Assembly: GCF_003863335.1 (NCBI RefSeq)
Contig: NZ_RRAZ01000026.1
Coordinates: 1 to 52,768 of the forward strand
Reading direction: 5' to 3'
Source of the DNA: Falsigemmobacter faecalis
GTDB taxonomy: Bacteria > Pseudomonadota > Alphaproteobacteria > Rhodobacterales > Rhodobacteraceae
Length of the DNA: 52,768 bases
Shown: piece after piece, positions 17,368 to 27,281 of the stretch
How the letters are laid out: the number at the start of each line of letters is the position of its first letter
Numbering within the stretch: position 1 is the stretch's first letter
Made by a program: the position numbers and the translations under genes
Notes under the pieces: model-generated
Seen by the model: only the letters and a program-made list of their open reading frames with translations
Databases searched by the model: none
Told to the model about the DNA's origin: nothing

Positions 17368-19251
17368 TCAGCGCCAGCCGGAGGCCGATTTATTCGACAA
17401 AACGCGGTCCCGCTTGCGCGGATCGGATTCGAACAGCCCCGCCAGCTGCTCGGTCATGGCACCGGCAAGCTGTTCAACATCGGTGATCGTCACGGCGTGC
17501 TGGTAATAGCGCGTCACATCATGGCCGATCCCGATGGCGATCAATTCGACCTGACGGCGCTTTTCGACCATGGCGATCACATCGCGCAGATGCTTTTCCA
17601 GGAAGCTCGCGGCATTGACCGAGAGCGTGCTGTCATCAACCGGCGCCCCGTCGGAAATCACCATCAGGATCTTGCGCTGTTCACGCCGCGCCATGATCCG
17701 GCGATGCGCCCATTCCAGCGCCTCACCGTCGATGTTTTCCTTCAGAAGGCCCTCTTTCATCATCAGGCCAAGGTTATCGCGGGTCCGGCGCATCGGCGCA
17801 TCGGCCGATTTATAGATGATATGGCGCAGATCATTGAGCCGCCCCGGAGCCTGCGGACGCCCGTCAGCCAGCCATTTCTCACGGCTCTGACCGCCCTTCC
17901 AGGCGCGGGTGGTAAAGCCCAGGATCTCGACCTTGACCGAGCAACGCTCCAGCGTGCGGGCCAGAACATCGGCGCAGATCGCCGCAATAGAGATCGGCCT
18001 GCCCCGCATGGAGCCCGAGTTATCCAAGAGCAGCGTCACCACGGTGTCGCGGAACTCGGTGTCTTTTTCCCATTTGAACGACAGCGGCGTGGTGGGGTTC
18101 GCCACCACCCGCGCCAGCCGGCCCGCGTCCAAAATCCCCTCTTCGAGATCAAAGAGCCAGGAGCGGTTCTGCTGTGCCTGAAGGCGGCGCTGCAGCTTAT
18201 TGGCCAGCCGCGACACCGCCCCCTTCAGGGGTTCCAGCTGCTGGTCGAGATAGGCGCGCAGACGCTCCAGCTCGGCCGGTTCGGCCAGATCTTCGGCGCG
18301 GATCTCTTCGTCGAAAGCCGTTGAAAAGACTTTATAATTCGGATCCGCATCGGAATGCGCGGCGGGTGCAGGCGGCTCTGGCGGCGCATCGGGAGAGGGC
18401 ATTTCCGCCTCCTCCAGCTCCTCCATCTCATCGCTGTCTTCCGAGGAGGCCTGAGCCTCTGCCTGGTCCTGCTGCTCTTCCTGGGACTGCTCGGTATCGG
18501 CCTCGGAATCCTGCTCGTCGTCTTCCTCGGTGCCGCTGCTTTCGGGATCGTCCTGATCGTCTTCCTCGGCCTCTTCGGGGGCCTCGTCGCTTTGATCCTG
18601 CTCGTCGGGATCATCGCCGAGCTGATCGCCATAGCCGAGATCGGTGATGACCTGCCGCGCAAAGCGCGCGAAAGCCGCCTGATCCGAGAGCACCTCGCCG
18701 ACATCTGAAAGCGTGCCCCCGGCCTGAGCCTCAATGAAGCCGCGCCAGAGGTCCGTCACATTGCGCGCGCCCGGCGGCAGCTCACGCCCGGTCGCGATCT
18801 GGCGCACCAGATAGCCCGCCGCCACGGCCAGCGGCACCTCCTCAGATCGGGTGATCTGGCTATAGCCCTTGCGCTCGGCCTCATGGGCGATTTTCGCGTC
18901 GATATTCACGGCGGTGCCGGGCATGGCGCGGGCGCCGATTGCCTCACAGCGGGCCGATTCCATCGCCTCATAAATATCGCGGGCCATCTGACCCTGGGGC
19001 AGATAGCGCGCGGCCGTGCCCTCATCGTGATAGCGGCGGCGCAGCGCCAGCGCATCGGCGGTGCCGCGCGCCAGCATCACCTCATCGCGGGTCATGCGGC
19101 GCGAGATCTGCGGCAGGCGCATGGTGTCATTGCTGAGACCCGCCGGATCGACGGAATAGGTCACCGTCAGATCGGCGTCATCCGCCAGCACGCGGGTCGC
19201 TTCGGCCAGCGCCTTTTTGAACGGATCGGCCGGATTATCACTGGGTTTCAA
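17368..19251 (-). CDS. cobT: Cobaltochelatase subunit CobT
   Basis: Subunit of the aerobic CobNST cobaltochelatase, which inserts Co2+ into hydrogenobyrinic acid a,c-diamide during B12 synthesis, using ATP. At 627 residues it has the family layout: N-terminal helical domain (1-210), a long Asp/Glu-rich linker (about 213-285), then a von Willebrand A domain. The metal-ion site is LLLDNSGSM with Asp410, Ser412 and Ser414 of the D-x-S-x-S motif. CobT works as a ring with the AAA+ subunit CobS, encoded 1.75 kb away on the same strand. In many relatives the two are neighbours; here a reductase gene and a tandem repeat lie between them. Confidence 0.93.
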   Translation of the reverse strand: MKPSDNPADPFKKALAEATRVLADDADLTVTYSVDPAGLSNDTMRLPQISRRMTRDEVMLARGTADALALRRRYHDEGTAARYLPQGQMARDIYEAMESARCEAIGARAMPGTAVNIDAKIAHEAERKGYSQITRSEEVPLAVAAGYLVRQIATGRELPPGARNVTDLWRGFIEAQAGGTLSDVGEVLSDQAAFARFARQVITDLGYGDQLGDDPDEQDQSDEAPEEAEEDDQDDPESSGTEEDDEQDSEADTEQSQEEQQDQAEAQASSEDSDEMEELEEAEMPSPDAPPEPPAPAAHSDADPNYKVFSTAFDEEIRAEDLAEPAELERLRAYLDQQLEPLKGAVSRLANKLQRRLQAQQNRSWLFDLEEGILDAGRLARVVANPTTPLSFKWEKDTEFRDTVVTLLLDNSGSMRGRPISIAAICADVLARTLERCSVKVEILGFTTRAWKGGQSREKWLADGRPQAPGRLNDLRHIIYKSADAPMRRTRDNLGLMMKEGLLKENIDGEALEWAHRRIMARREQRKILMVISDGAPVDDSTLSVNAASFLEKHLRDVIAMVEKRRQVELIAIGIGHDVTRYYQHAVTITDVEQLAGAMTEQLAGLFESDPRKRDRVLSNKSASGWR

Positions 19252-19492
19252 GGCGCTGTTCCTTCCCGACTAAACCCGTCCTGCGAGGGGCGGGCCGCTT
19301 TGGCCCGAACATGCCACCGCAAGGGGCGCACTGCAAGCAAAGCGCCTGTGAAGAAAGGCCGCCCTGCCCCGCTGCCTGGCGATTGCGCAAAGATGCACAG
19401 ACTGCCGGGCCGGATTGCAGATTGCTTTTGCCCCGGGCGGAGCCATGCTTGGGCCCAGTGGTTTGCATACTATCACAGTTGAAGGATCTGAC

Positions 19493-20077
19493 ATGACGAA
19501 GCTTCGCATTGCTCTTGTTATCGGCACGACCCGCGCCACCCGTTTTGCGGATATCCCCGCAGACTGGCTGCTCGATCAGCTGAAAGACCACCCGGATCTT
19601 GCGGTCGAAAAGGTCGATCTGCGCGACTTCAACCTGCCGCTCTTTGATGAGCCTGCCTCGAACCTCTGGATGCCCTCGTCGGATCCGGCTGCCGTGGCCT
19701 GGCAAAAGAAGATCGGCGAGTTTGACGGCTATATTTTCACCGTTGCCGAATACAACCGCTCGATCCCCGGCGCGCTGAAAAACGCGATGGATCAGGCCTA
19801 TAATGAGTGGAACAAAAAGCCGATGAGCGCCATTGCCTATGGCGGCACCGGGGCGGCCCGCGCGCTTGAGCATCTGCGCAATATCTCTGTTGAGCTTCAG
19901 ATGGTGCCCGCACGCAACGCCGTCCACATCGCAGCCGGGGACTTCTTCAAGGTTCACCCCGGCATGGGCGGCAGCGGCAATATGGCCGATATTGAGGAAA
20001 ACCTGAAAGGCTCTGTCAAAGCGATGGCCGATGATCTGGTCTGGTGGGGCAAGGCCACCAAAGCCGCCCGCGGCTGA
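19493..20077 (+). CDS. NAD(P)H-dependent FMN reductase
   Basis: Soluble flavodoxin-like oxidoreductase, 194 residues, transferring electrons from NAD(P)H to or through bound FMN. Motifs of the NADPH-dependent FMN reductase family: phosphate-binding GTTRATRF near the N-terminus, AEYNRSIPGALKNAMDQ in the middle, and YGGTGAARALEHLR. The in-frame upstream stretch is rejected because ATG 19493 has GAAGGA at good spacing and begins directly with the first beta strand (MTKLRIALVIGTT). It is divergent from cobT. A role with the cobalamin genes, for example keeping cobalt reduced, is only a guess from position. Confidence 0.87.
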   Translation: MTKLRIALVIGTTRATRFADIPADWLLDQLKDHPDLAVEKVDLRDFNLPLFDEPASNLWMPSSDPAAVAWQKKIGEFDGYIFTVAEYNRSIPGALKNAMDQAYNEWNKKPMSAIAYGGTGAARALEHLRNISVELQMVPARNAVHIAAGDFFKVHPGMGGSGNMADIEENLKGSVKAMADDLVWWGKATKAARG

Positions 20078-20098
20078 GCGCGATATCCCGACGACACC

Positions 20099-20124
20099 AG
20101 CGGCCCTTCGGGGCCGCTTTTTTA
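20099..20124 (+). terminator. Intrinsic terminator with UUCG loop
   Basis: Stem AGCGGCCC / GGGCCGCT closed by a TTCG tetraloop and followed by TTTTTT. It ends the FMN reductase transcript 21 bases after the stop codon. Confidence 0.93.
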
Positions 20125-20309
20125 TATTTAGTCTCTTATGTTATCGTCATTATTGGCTTTATTTGCTCGTAGCACCGGCCACAGCGAATAACAGAGGCAC
20201 TCCCGGAAAAGAGCGCGCGACTGCCCTGCCCCGCGCAGAAGGCAAAAAGAATCTGCCCGTGAAGACGGTCAAAGTCATGGCGAACCTCACCCCCTCCGCA
20301 GCAGCCCCC

Positions 20310-20838
<529 letters not shown>

Positions 20839-20907
20839 AAACCGGGGATAATCTGGGAGGCGTCAAGCCTGAATGTCCGGGGGCGAAGACCCGCGACGGG
20901 CAAAGAA

Positions 20908-20936
20908 ACCCGCCCGCCCTGTCAGGGCGGCGGGCA
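20908..20936. repeat. GC-rich inverted repeat after the minisatellite
   Basis: The segment CCCGCCCGCCCTGTCAGGGC and the bases that follow form a near-perfect hairpin with a short GTC-type loop. No T-tract follows. It may back up the cobS terminator or reflect repeat-rich intergenic DNA. Confidence 0.4.
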
Positions 20937-20970
20937 AGGGGGCTGCTGCTCCGCCTGCCCCGGCCCAATG

Positions 20971-20994
20971 AAAAACGCCGGCGTTTCCGCCGGC
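20971..20994 (-). terminator. Intrinsic terminator of cobS
   Basis: On the minus strand GCCGGCG-GAAA-CGCCGGC is followed by GTTTTT: a perfect 7-bp stem with a GNRA-type loop, 9 bases after the cobS stop. Confidence 0.92.
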
Positions 20995-21002
20995 ACTTTA
21001 TC

Positions 21003-21989
21003 TTATTTCATCGCCATTGAGGCGGCGCTCTCGGGCAGCTCCTCGCCAAAGCAGCGCTGGTAGAACTCGGCCACGGTCTGACGCTCCAGCTCATCGCATT
21101 TGTTGAGGAAGGTCAGGCGGAAAGCATAGCCCACATTGCGGAAGATCTCGGCGTTCTGCGCCCAGGCCAGAACGGTCCGCGGGCTCATGACGGTTGAGAG
21201 GTTCCCGGCCATAAAGGCCTTGCGGGTCAGATCGGCCACGGTGACCATCTGGTTGATCTTCTTGCGGCCGCTCTCAGTATTGTAATGCGGGTTCTTTGCC
21301 AGAACGATCGCGGCTTCCGCATCATGGCTGAGGTAGTTCAGCGTGGCGACCAGCGACCAGCGGTCCATCTGGGCCTGGTTGATCTGCTGGGTGCCGTGAT
21401 AAAGCCCGGTTGTATCGCCCAGACCCACGGTGTTCGCGGTGGCAAACAGACGGAAGTAAGGGTTCGGCGTGATGACTTCGTTCTGATCCAGAAGCGTCAG
21501 CTTGCCGTCGGTCTCCAGCACGCGCTGGATCACGAACATCACATCGGCACGGCCCGCATCATATTCATCAAAAACGATGGCGCAGGGGTTGCGCAAAGCC
21601 CAGGGCAGAATCCCCTCGTGGAATTCGGTGACCTGAACGCCGTCTTTCAGCTTGATCGCATCCTTGCCGATCAGGTCGATCCGGCTGATGTGGCTGTCGA
21701 GGTTGACGCGCACGCAGGGCCAGTTCAGACGCGCGGCCACCTGCTCAATATGCGAGGATTTCCCCGTGCCGTGATAGCCCTGGATCATCACGCGGCGGTT
21801 ATAGGCAAAGCCCGCCAGGATCGCGAGGGTGGTATCGGGATCAAACTTATAGGTCGGATCGATCAGCGGAACGCGGTCAGAGGCCTCTGCAAAAGCCTTT
21901 ACCTTCATATCCGTATCGATGCCGAATACCTCGCGTACCGAGATTTCTTCGGTCGGTTTCAGTCCCGTCTCTGCCATAGGATCCGCCAT
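21003..21989 (-). CDS. cobS: Cobaltochelatase subunit CobS
   Basis: AAA+ ATPase subunit of aerobic cobaltochelatase, 328 residues. It forms a ring with CobT and powers cobalt insertion by CobN. Walker A GYHGTGKS at 71-78, Walker B AIVFDE with Asp141-Glu142, and the sensor region [13 protein letters not shown] are all present. An in-frame start 17 codons upstream exists, but ATG 21989 is closer to the usual length (about 330) and has GGAA just upstream. It follows pssA on the same strand after 84 bases and may be transcribed with psd-pssA, although a separate promoter in the gap is possible. cobN is not in the window. Confidence 0.92.
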   Translation of the reverse strand: MADPMAETGLKPTEEISVREVFGIDTDMKVKAFAEASDRVPLIDPTYKFDPDTTLAILAGFAYNRRVMIQGYHGTGKSSHIEQVAARLNWPCVRVNLDSHISRIDLIGKDAIKLKDGVQVTEFHEGILPWALRNPCAIVFDEYDAGRADVMFVIQRVLETDGKLTLLDQNEVITPNPYFRLFATANTVGLGDTTGLYHGTQQINQAQMDRWSLVATLNYLSHDAEAAIVLAKNPHYNTESGRKKINQMVTVADLTRKAFMAGNLSTVMSPRTVLAWAQNAEIFRNVGYAFRLTFLNKCDELERQTVAEFYQRCFGEELPESAASMAMK

Positions 21990-22073
21990 TTGTTCCGCTC
22001 TCGCGCCCTGAACGCGCAGTTCGGGACTGTTGTGGAACATATAACCGGGGGCTGCAAGGCCCGAGGGGCCGGA

Positions 22074-22793
22074 TCAGAAGCGGCGGTGACGAACCGCCTG
22101 GAAAAGCACCACTGCCAGATAAATCAGACAGACCAGCGTCATAAAGAGCCAAAAGCGCGTGACCATCAGACCGATGCAGATCGCAACGCCAATCAGCAGA
22201 AAGCGCGCCTTATCGCGGGCGATCTTCAGCCCCTTGGCCGAAGGCGTCGGGATGCGCGAGATCATCAGGAAGCCCACAAAGCCCAGCCAGAGCGCCACCA
22301 GAAGCGGCATCTCGCGGAAATTGCCCAGGCCCGCGAAGGTGGCAAAGACCGGCAGCAGGCCAAGCCCCGCCCCCGCAGGGGCCGGAACACCAAGAAAATG
22401 GCGCGGCGCATCGGGCTGATCGCGCATGGTATTGAACCGCGCCAGCCGCAGGCAGCAGCAGATCGCAAAGGTCAGCGCCAGCACCCAGCCAAGCCCCTGA
22501 TCAGGGAAGAGCGCAAAACGGTAGGTCAGCAGCGCAGGTGCCACGCCGAAGCAGACGAAATCCGACAGGCTGTCGAGCTCCGCCCCCATCTCAGAGGTCG
22601 CGCGCAACCGCCGCGCCACCAGACCATCAAGCCCGTCGATCGCAGCGGCAAAGACGATCAATGCCGCCGCGTAAAGATAAAGCCCGTCGAAGGTGAGCCG
22701 CATGGCCGTCAGCCCGCAGCAGAGCCCCAGAATGGTGATCAGATTGGGGACCAGATGCACAAAAGGCAGGTTCTCACGCATACGACGGGCCAT
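22074..22793 (-). CDS. pssA: CDP-diacylglycerol-serine O-phosphatidyltransferase
   Basis: Inner-membrane enzyme making phosphatidylserine from CDP-diacylglycerol and serine, the step before Psd. The 239-residue protein is mostly membrane helices. The complete CDP-alcohol phosphotransferase motif is visible with exact spacing: Asp56-Gly57, Ala60-Arg61, Gly70, Asp74, Asp78 (in DGLVAR...GAELDSLSD). It belongs to the type II membrane-bound PssA group typical of alphaproteobacteria. ATG 22793 lies three bases after the psd stop, so the two genes form a tight operon covering consecutive steps to phosphatidylethanolamine. Confidence 0.93.
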   Translation of the reverse strand: MARRMRENLPFVHLVPNLITILGLCCGLTAMRLTFDGLYLYAAALIVFAAAIDGLDGLVARRLRATSEMGAELDSLSDFVCFGVAPALLTYRFALFPDQGLGWVLALTFAICCCLRLARFNTMRDQPDAPRHFLGVPAPAGAGLGLLPVFATFAGLGNFREMPLLVALWLGFVGFLMISRIPTPSAKGLKIARDKARFLLIGVAICIGLMVTRFWLFMTLVCLIYLAVVLFQAVRHRRF

Positions 22794-22796
22794 GGC

Positions 22797-23501
22797 TTAT
22801 ACCTTCGCGGTGACGATGGGGGTCTGCGGGCCGTTCATACGTGCCAGCACGCTTTCGCCCGAAACCATCTTTTGCCCCACAGCCACCAGCGGCTCAACAC
22901 CATCGGGCAGATAGACATCGACGCGCGAGCCGAAACGGATCAGGCCGAAGCGCTCACCGGTGGCAAGGGCGGTGCCATTGTCGATGAAGCACAGGATACG
23001 TCGCGCCACCAGGCCCGCGATCTGCACAACGCCGACTTCGCGGCCATCGGGGGTCGTGACGACCATCGAATTGCGCTCATTGTCGAGCGAGGCTTTGTCG
23101 AGCGAGGCGTTGAGGAATTTGCCCTCGGTATAAACGACATGCTTGACGGTGCCTGCGACCGGGGTGCGGTTCACGTGGCAGTCAAAGACATCCATGAAGA
23201 CCGAAATACGGGTCAGTTCGCGGGCTTCCATGTGAAGCTCCGGCGGCACCGAAACGCGCTCGATCATCGAGACCACGCCGTCCGCGGGGCTGACAACGAT
23301 GCCCGCTTCCTGCGGAACGGTCCGGATCGGGTCACGGAAAAAGGCGAGACACCAGACGGTCGCAATCAGCCCGATCCAGCCCAGAGGCTGCCAGACAAAG
23401 AAAAAGACCAGCGTCACCGCGGCAAAGATCGCCACGAATTTGCGCCCTTCGGGGTGCAGGCGCACCTTCATCCGATCAAATGCTGAGCCACCACCGGCCA
23501 T
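22797..23501 (-). CDS. psd: Phosphatidylserine decarboxylase (short form)
   Basis: Converts phosphatidylserine to phosphatidylethanolamine at the inner membrane. The proenzyme cleaves itself to form a pyruvoyl group; the cleavage site is Gly191-Ser192 in [13 protein letters not shown], the version of the LGST motif used by the short (PSD-A) family. Other marks: a membrane segment at about 22-50, SPADGVV at 71-77, and [12 protein letters not shown] with the conserved His. 234 residues, normal for the short form. First gene of psd-pssA, possibly with cobS behind. Confidence 0.93.
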   Translation of the reverse strand: MAGGGSAFDRMKVRLHPEGRKFVAIFAAVTLVFFFVWQPLGWIGLIATVWCLAFFRDPIRTVPQEAGIVVSPADGVVSMIERVSVPPELHMEARELTRISVFMDVFDCHVNRTPVAGTVKHVVYTEGKFLNASLDKASLDNERNSMVVTTPDGREVGVVQIAGLVARRILCFIDNGTALATGERFGLIRFGSRVDVYLPDGVEPLVAVGQKMVSGESVLARMNGPQTPIVTAKV

Positions 23502-23885
23502 GTGTCATCCTTTCAGGTTAAGATTGCGTTCCATAGCGGCGGAACGCCCTCCGGATCAAGCGCAGCTGTCGCCGCGGGCGGGTTTTTTGCGTCTCTTCGC
23601 CACTTAGAGGGGCGGCTGAGCTATCTGACCCTGCATCCGCGGCGCTGTCACCCCCTGTTGATGCCCCAGGCGGCGGACGGAACCCGCAGCCCGGGACTGC
23701 GTAATTTCCGGGCAGGCCGTGGCGCGACGGCGAGGGGAAAGGTATCTGATGAATTTTCAGGCAAACTCTGCTCAGATGGCAGGCAGCCCCCTTCGCAGCC
23801 TTGCGGCGGGGGCAGGCACGTTCAAGAGTGATCCGGCCGGCAGCCTTTCAGGGCAGCACCCCTGCCCGAAGCGAATGGGGGAATT
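23502..23885. other. Divergent intergenic region psd / Anbu cluster
   Basis: About 380 bases between the divergent psd and ATP-grasp genes; it must hold the promoters of both. Frames that cross it translate to low-complexity sequence without a domain. I could not assign promoter boxes or operator sites with confidence. Confidence 0.5.
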
Positions 23886-25298
23886 GTGACCGAATATTTT
23901 AATGAGATGTTTCACGCGGGCCAGGTGCGCGCGCCCTATGGGCGGCTGCAGGACTGGATGGCGGCCATGCCCGCTGAGTTGCGGCAGATGAAACAGGCCG
24001 AGGCGGAAGAGCTGTTCCGCCGCATCGGCATCACCTTTGCCGTCTATGGTGAGGGCGGCGATCCGGACCGTCTGATCCCCTTTGACATGTTCCCCCGGGT
24101 CTTTACCGCCCGGGAATGGGCGCGGCTCGATCGCGGAATCCGGCAGCGGGCCCAGGCGCTGAATGCCTTTCTCGCCGATGTCTACGGGCGCGGCGAGATC
24201 GTGCGCGCGGGCCGCATTCCGGCGGATCTGGTCTATAAAAACGCGGCTTATGAAAAGGCGGTCGCCGGTTTCGTGCCGCCCAAGGGGGTCTATTCGCATA
24301 TCGTCGGCATCGATCTGGTCCGCACGGGTCCGGAAGATTTCTTCGTGCTCGAAGACAACTGCCGCACGCCTTCCGGCGTCAGCTATATGCTGGAGAACCG
24401 CGAGATCATGATGCGGATGTTCCCGGATATCTTCCGCGAAAACCGCATTGAGCCGGTGGACCGCTATCCTGATCTTTTGCGCCGCACGCTGGCCTCTGTA
24501 GCGCCGGCGAAATGCAACCGCGATCCCAATATCGTCATTCTGACGCCCGGGCATTTCAACTCTGCCTATTATGAGCACAGCTTTCTGGCCGATCTCATGG
24601 GGGTCGAGCTGGTTGAGGGGCAGGATCTTTTCGTTGAGGGCGAATTTGTCTTCATGCGCACCACCGAGGGTCCGCGCCGGGTCGATGTGATTTATCGCCG
24701 GATTGATGATGATTTCATCGATCCTCTGTGTTTCCGGCCCGATTCCATGCTTGGCGTGCCGGGGCTGATGGATGTCTACCGCTCTGGCGGGGTGTCGATC
24801 TGCTCGGCCCCGGGGGCGGGGGTGGCCGATGACAAGGCGGTCTATACCTATGTGCCGGAGATGATCCGGTTTTACTTAGGCGAAGAGCCGATTTTGCAAA
24901 ACGTGCCGACCTGGCAATGCGCAAAGGGCGATGATCTGAAATATGTGCTGGAGAACTTAGGCGAACTGGTGGTCAAAGAGGTCCATGGCTCGGGCGGCTA
25001 TGGCATGCTGGTGGGGCCGAAATCGACCCGCGATCAGATTGAGAGCTTTCGCGCGCGGGTGGCGGCCAATCCCGGCAATTACATCGCGCAGCCGACGCTG
25101 GCGCTTTCGGCCTCTCCGACCTTTGTCGAGGAGGGGGTAGCACCCCGGCATGTGGATCTGCGGCCCTATTGTCTGGTGGGCGAGCGGATTGAGCTGGTGC
25201 CGGGGGGGCTGACGCGGGTGGCGCTGACGGAGGGCTCTTTGGTGGTGAACTCATCTCAGGGCGGCGGGGTGAAAGACACCTGGGTTCTGGCGGAATGA
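23886..25298 (+). CDS. Circularly permuted ATP-grasp protein (Anbu cluster)
   Basis: A 470-residue protein of the circularly permuted ATP-grasp type 2 family (DUF404/DUF407). Family ATP-grasp enzymes join a carboxylate to an amine using ATP, and the cluster is thought to make or modify a peptide-like product. Visible marks are LEDNCRTPSGVSYMLENR (about 155-172), an acidic VIYRRIDDDFIDPL segment, VKEVHGSGGYGMLVGP, and the C-terminal HVDLRPYCL region. GTG start, with GGGGGAA upstream. It is the first of four genes (ATP-grasp, alpha-E, transglutaminase-like, Anbu protease) that recur together in many bacteria. Confidence 0.87.
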   Translation: MTEYFNEMFHAGQVRAPYGRLQDWMAAMPAELRQMKQAEAEELFRRIGITFAVYGEGGDPDRLIPFDMFPRVFTAREWARLDRGIRQRAQALNAFLADVYGRGEIVRAGRIPADLVYKNAAYEKAVAGFVPPKGVYSHIVGIDLVRTGPEDFFVLEDNCRTPSGVSYMLENREIMMRMFPDIFRENRIEPVDRYPDLLRRTLASVAPAKCNRDPNIVILTPGHFNSAYYEHSFLADLMGVELVEGQDLFVEGEFVFMRTTEGPRRVDVIYRRIDDDFIDPLCFRPDSMLGVPGLMDVYRSGGVSICSAPGAGVADDKAVYTYVPEMIRFYLGEEPILQNVPTWQCAKGDDLKYVLENLGELVVKEVHGSGGYGMLVGPKSTRDQIESFRARVAANPGNYIAQPTLALSASPTFVEEGVAPRHVDLRPYCLVGERIELVPGGLTRVALTEGSLVVNSSQGGGVKDTWVLAE

Positions 25299-25340
25299 GG
25301 GGGGGATTTCAGATGACGGTTGGGCGTTTTGCGGCAGGCC

Positions 25341-25380
25341 CCGGGGACGCTGTCCCCGGACCCCTGGAGTATTTTAAAAA
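25341..25380. repeat. Hairpin-plus-tail intergenic element
   Basis: Perfect stem CCGGGGAC / GTCCCCGG (25341-25348 and 25352-25359, loop GCT) followed by the tail ACCCCTGGAGTATTTTAAAA. From memory, a similar GC-hairpin with a CCGGAGTATTTTTGAAA tail recurs in intergenic spaces of Rhodobacteraceae genomes, so this may be a REP-like copy. Here it sits inside the Anbu cluster between the first two genes and could also trim transcription. Confidence 0.5.
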
Positions 25381-25416
25381 AGCCAAAGCCGCGGGCGGGT
25401 CAGAAGGAGCGCGCCC

Positions 25417-26370
25417 ATGCTGAGCCGGACGGCGGATAATCTTTACTGGCTCGCGCGCTATATGGAGCGGGCCGATACGGCGGCGCGCGCCCTGGAGGTG
25501 GGGGCGCGGATCGCGCTGATGCCGAGTGCCGGGCATGGCTACCGCAATGAATGGGACGCGCTGTTGCAGGCCAGTGGCACGGCAGAGATCTTCCGGCGCA
25601 AGTATGGCGATGCGGTGCAGCGCAATCTGGAGAGCCATTTTTTCTTTGATGTGGACAATCCATCCTCGGTGGCGGCCTGTATCACCCGGGCGCGGGAAAA
25701 CGGGCGGATCGTGCGCACGGCGCTGACGGCGCAGGTCTGGGATGCGCTGAATTCGGCCTTTCAGGAATTGCGCCAGTTAGAGCGGGCGTCGCGGTCGGAT
25801 CTGTCGTTGTTTCGTCTGACGGAATGGACGCTGAAGCAGGCAGCGCTGGTGCGCGGGGCGATTGATGCGACGCTGTTGCGCAATGATGGCAGTCAGTTTC
25901 TGAACATCGGCTATCATCTGGAGCGGGCGGATAATACCGCGCGGCTTTTGGACGTGAAATATTACGTGCTGCTGCCGAAGGCGGAGTTTGTCGGCTCGGG
26001 CCTTGATAATTATCAGTGGTCGACGCTGTTGCGGGCGATGTCGGTGCACCGGGCCTTTCACTGGGCTTACGGCGGCGAGATCACCGCGCCGAAGATTGCG
26101 GATTTTCTGATCCTCAACAATCAATGTCCCCGCGCGCTGATCACCTGTGCGGAGGGGCTGCATCAGAATTTGACCAAGCTTGCGAAATTTTATCACCGTG
26201 AGTCGGCTGCTCAGGATGCGGGCAGTGCGCTGTTGCACCGTTTGCAGCAGACCTCGGTGGAGGAGATTTTTGATGAGGGGATGCATGAGTTTCTGACCCG
26301 CTTTATCCGCGAGGTGGCCGATATCGGGCGCATCGTGCATGAGGTTTATCTGAGCGGAGACAACCGATGA
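25417..26370 (+). CDS. Alpha-E domain protein (Anbu cluster)
   Basis: A 317-residue, largely helical protein of the alpha-E family (DUF403), named for conserved glutamates. It opens with MLSRTADNLYWLARYMERAD, the standard start of the family, and repeats that pattern near the middle (FLNIGYHLERADNTARLLD). Its biochemical role is not established; it nearly always sits with a circularly permuted ATP-grasp gene and a transglutaminase-like gene and is assumed to work with them. RBS GAAGGAG. Its last bases overlap the next start (ATGA), which points to translational coupling. Confidence 0.9.
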   Translation: MLSRTADNLYWLARYMERADTAARALEVGARIALMPSAGHGYRNEWDALLQASGTAEIFRRKYGDAVQRNLESHFFFDVDNPSSVAACITRARENGRIVRTALTAQVWDALNSAFQELRQLERASRSDLSLFRLTEWTLKQAALVRGAIDATLLRNDGSQFLNIGYHLERADNTARLLDVKYYVLLPKAEFVGSGLDNYQWSTLLRAMSVHRAFHWAYGGEITAPKIADFLILNNQCPRALITCAEGLHQNLTKLAKFYHRESAAQDAGSALLHRLQQTSVEEIFDEGMHEFLTRFIREVADIGRIVHEVYLSGDNR

Positions 26371-27173
26371 AACTGACGGTTGAACATGTCACCCGCTACA
26401 CCTGGGATGTGCCGGTGCGCGGTGTGGTGCAGAGCCATCGGCTGACGCCTGCGGTCTTTGAGGGGCAGCGGGTGCTGGACTGGGAGGTGACGGTCTCGGA
26501 CGGGATCAGGGGCGGGCGGTTTCGCGATGGCTCGGGCACGCAGATCCAGTCCTGGGCGGTTCAGGGGCCGGTCTCTGAGGTGGTGGTGAGCGTGAAGGGG
26601 CGCGTGGAAACCCAGGATCTCGCCGGGGTTTTGCGCGGGCATCGCGAGAGCCTGTCGCCGCTGGTCTGGCTGCGCGACACGGCGCCGACGCGGGCGGATG
26701 TGGCGCTTCATAAGCTGGCGCAGAGTGTGGAGGCGCCGGATCCTTTGAACCTTGCCCATGGTCTGGCGGCCGCCGTCGCTGAGGCGATTGCCTATCAGCC
26801 CGGGGTGACGACGGCGCGCACGACGGCGGCTGAGGCGCTTTCCTTAGGCGCCGGGGTCTGTCAGGACCATGCTCATGCGCTGATCTCGGTGGCGCGGCTG
26901 CGCGATCTGCCGGCGCGCTATGTGAATGGCTATCTGCAGGCCACGGACGATGGCAGCCCGCATGAGGCGATGCATGCCTGGGCGGAGATCTGGATTGAGA
27001 GCCTGGGCTGGGTCGGCTTTGACGCGGCCAACCGCTGCTGTCCGGATGAGCGCTATATCCGGCTGGGCTGTGGCTATGATGCGCCCGATGCCGCGCCGAT
27101 CCGCGGTATTGCCCGCAGCATGGGGCGCGAGGACATGGATGTCCGGGTGCAGGTCGGATCTGCCCAGCAATAG
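26367..27173 (+). CDS. Transglutaminase-like cysteine protease (Anbu cluster)
   Basis: A 268-residue protein with an N-terminal beta-rich transglutaminase-associated domain (1-110) and a transglutaminase-like core. The catalytic triad is intact: Cys165 in GAGVCQDHAH, His203 in MHAWAEIW, and Asp219 in GWVGFDAANR. Family members cleave or transfer amide bonds. No signal peptide is evident, so it is probably cytoplasmic like its partners. It overlaps the alpha-E gene by four bases and is followed by the Anbu gene after 108 bases. Confidence 0.9.
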   Translation: MKLTVEHVTRYTWDVPVRGVVQSHRLTPAVFEGQRVLDWEVTVSDGIRGGRFRDGSGTQIQSWAVQGPVSEVVVSVKGRVETQDLAGVLRGHRESLSPLVWLRDTAPTRADVALHKLAQSVEAPDPLNLAHGLAAAVAEAIAYQPGVTTARTTAAEALSLGAGVCQDHAHALISVARLRDLPARYVNGYLQATDDGSPHEAMHAWAEIWIESLGWVGFDAANRCCPDERYIRLGCGYDAPDAAPIRGIARSMGREDMDVRVQVGSAQQ

Positions 27174-27281
27174 GGCAGACGCCCGATTTTCACGCCTTTG
27201 GAACCGGCTGTGACCGCGCAGCCGGTTTTCCGATTGCGGCCTGAGGCGTAGGGTGAAGTTCTGCGAATCGGGAAACTCGTG

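Noticed and set aside
19252-19492. Cobalamin riboswitch before cobT
   Set aside because: No B12-box-like sequence recognised, and the interval is shared with the divergent reductase gene.
21285-23486. 733-codon open frame on the plus strand
   Set aside because: It lies antisense to cobS, pssA and psd, which have clear motifs; the product is Arg/His/Gln-rich with no domain, a GC-rich shadow.
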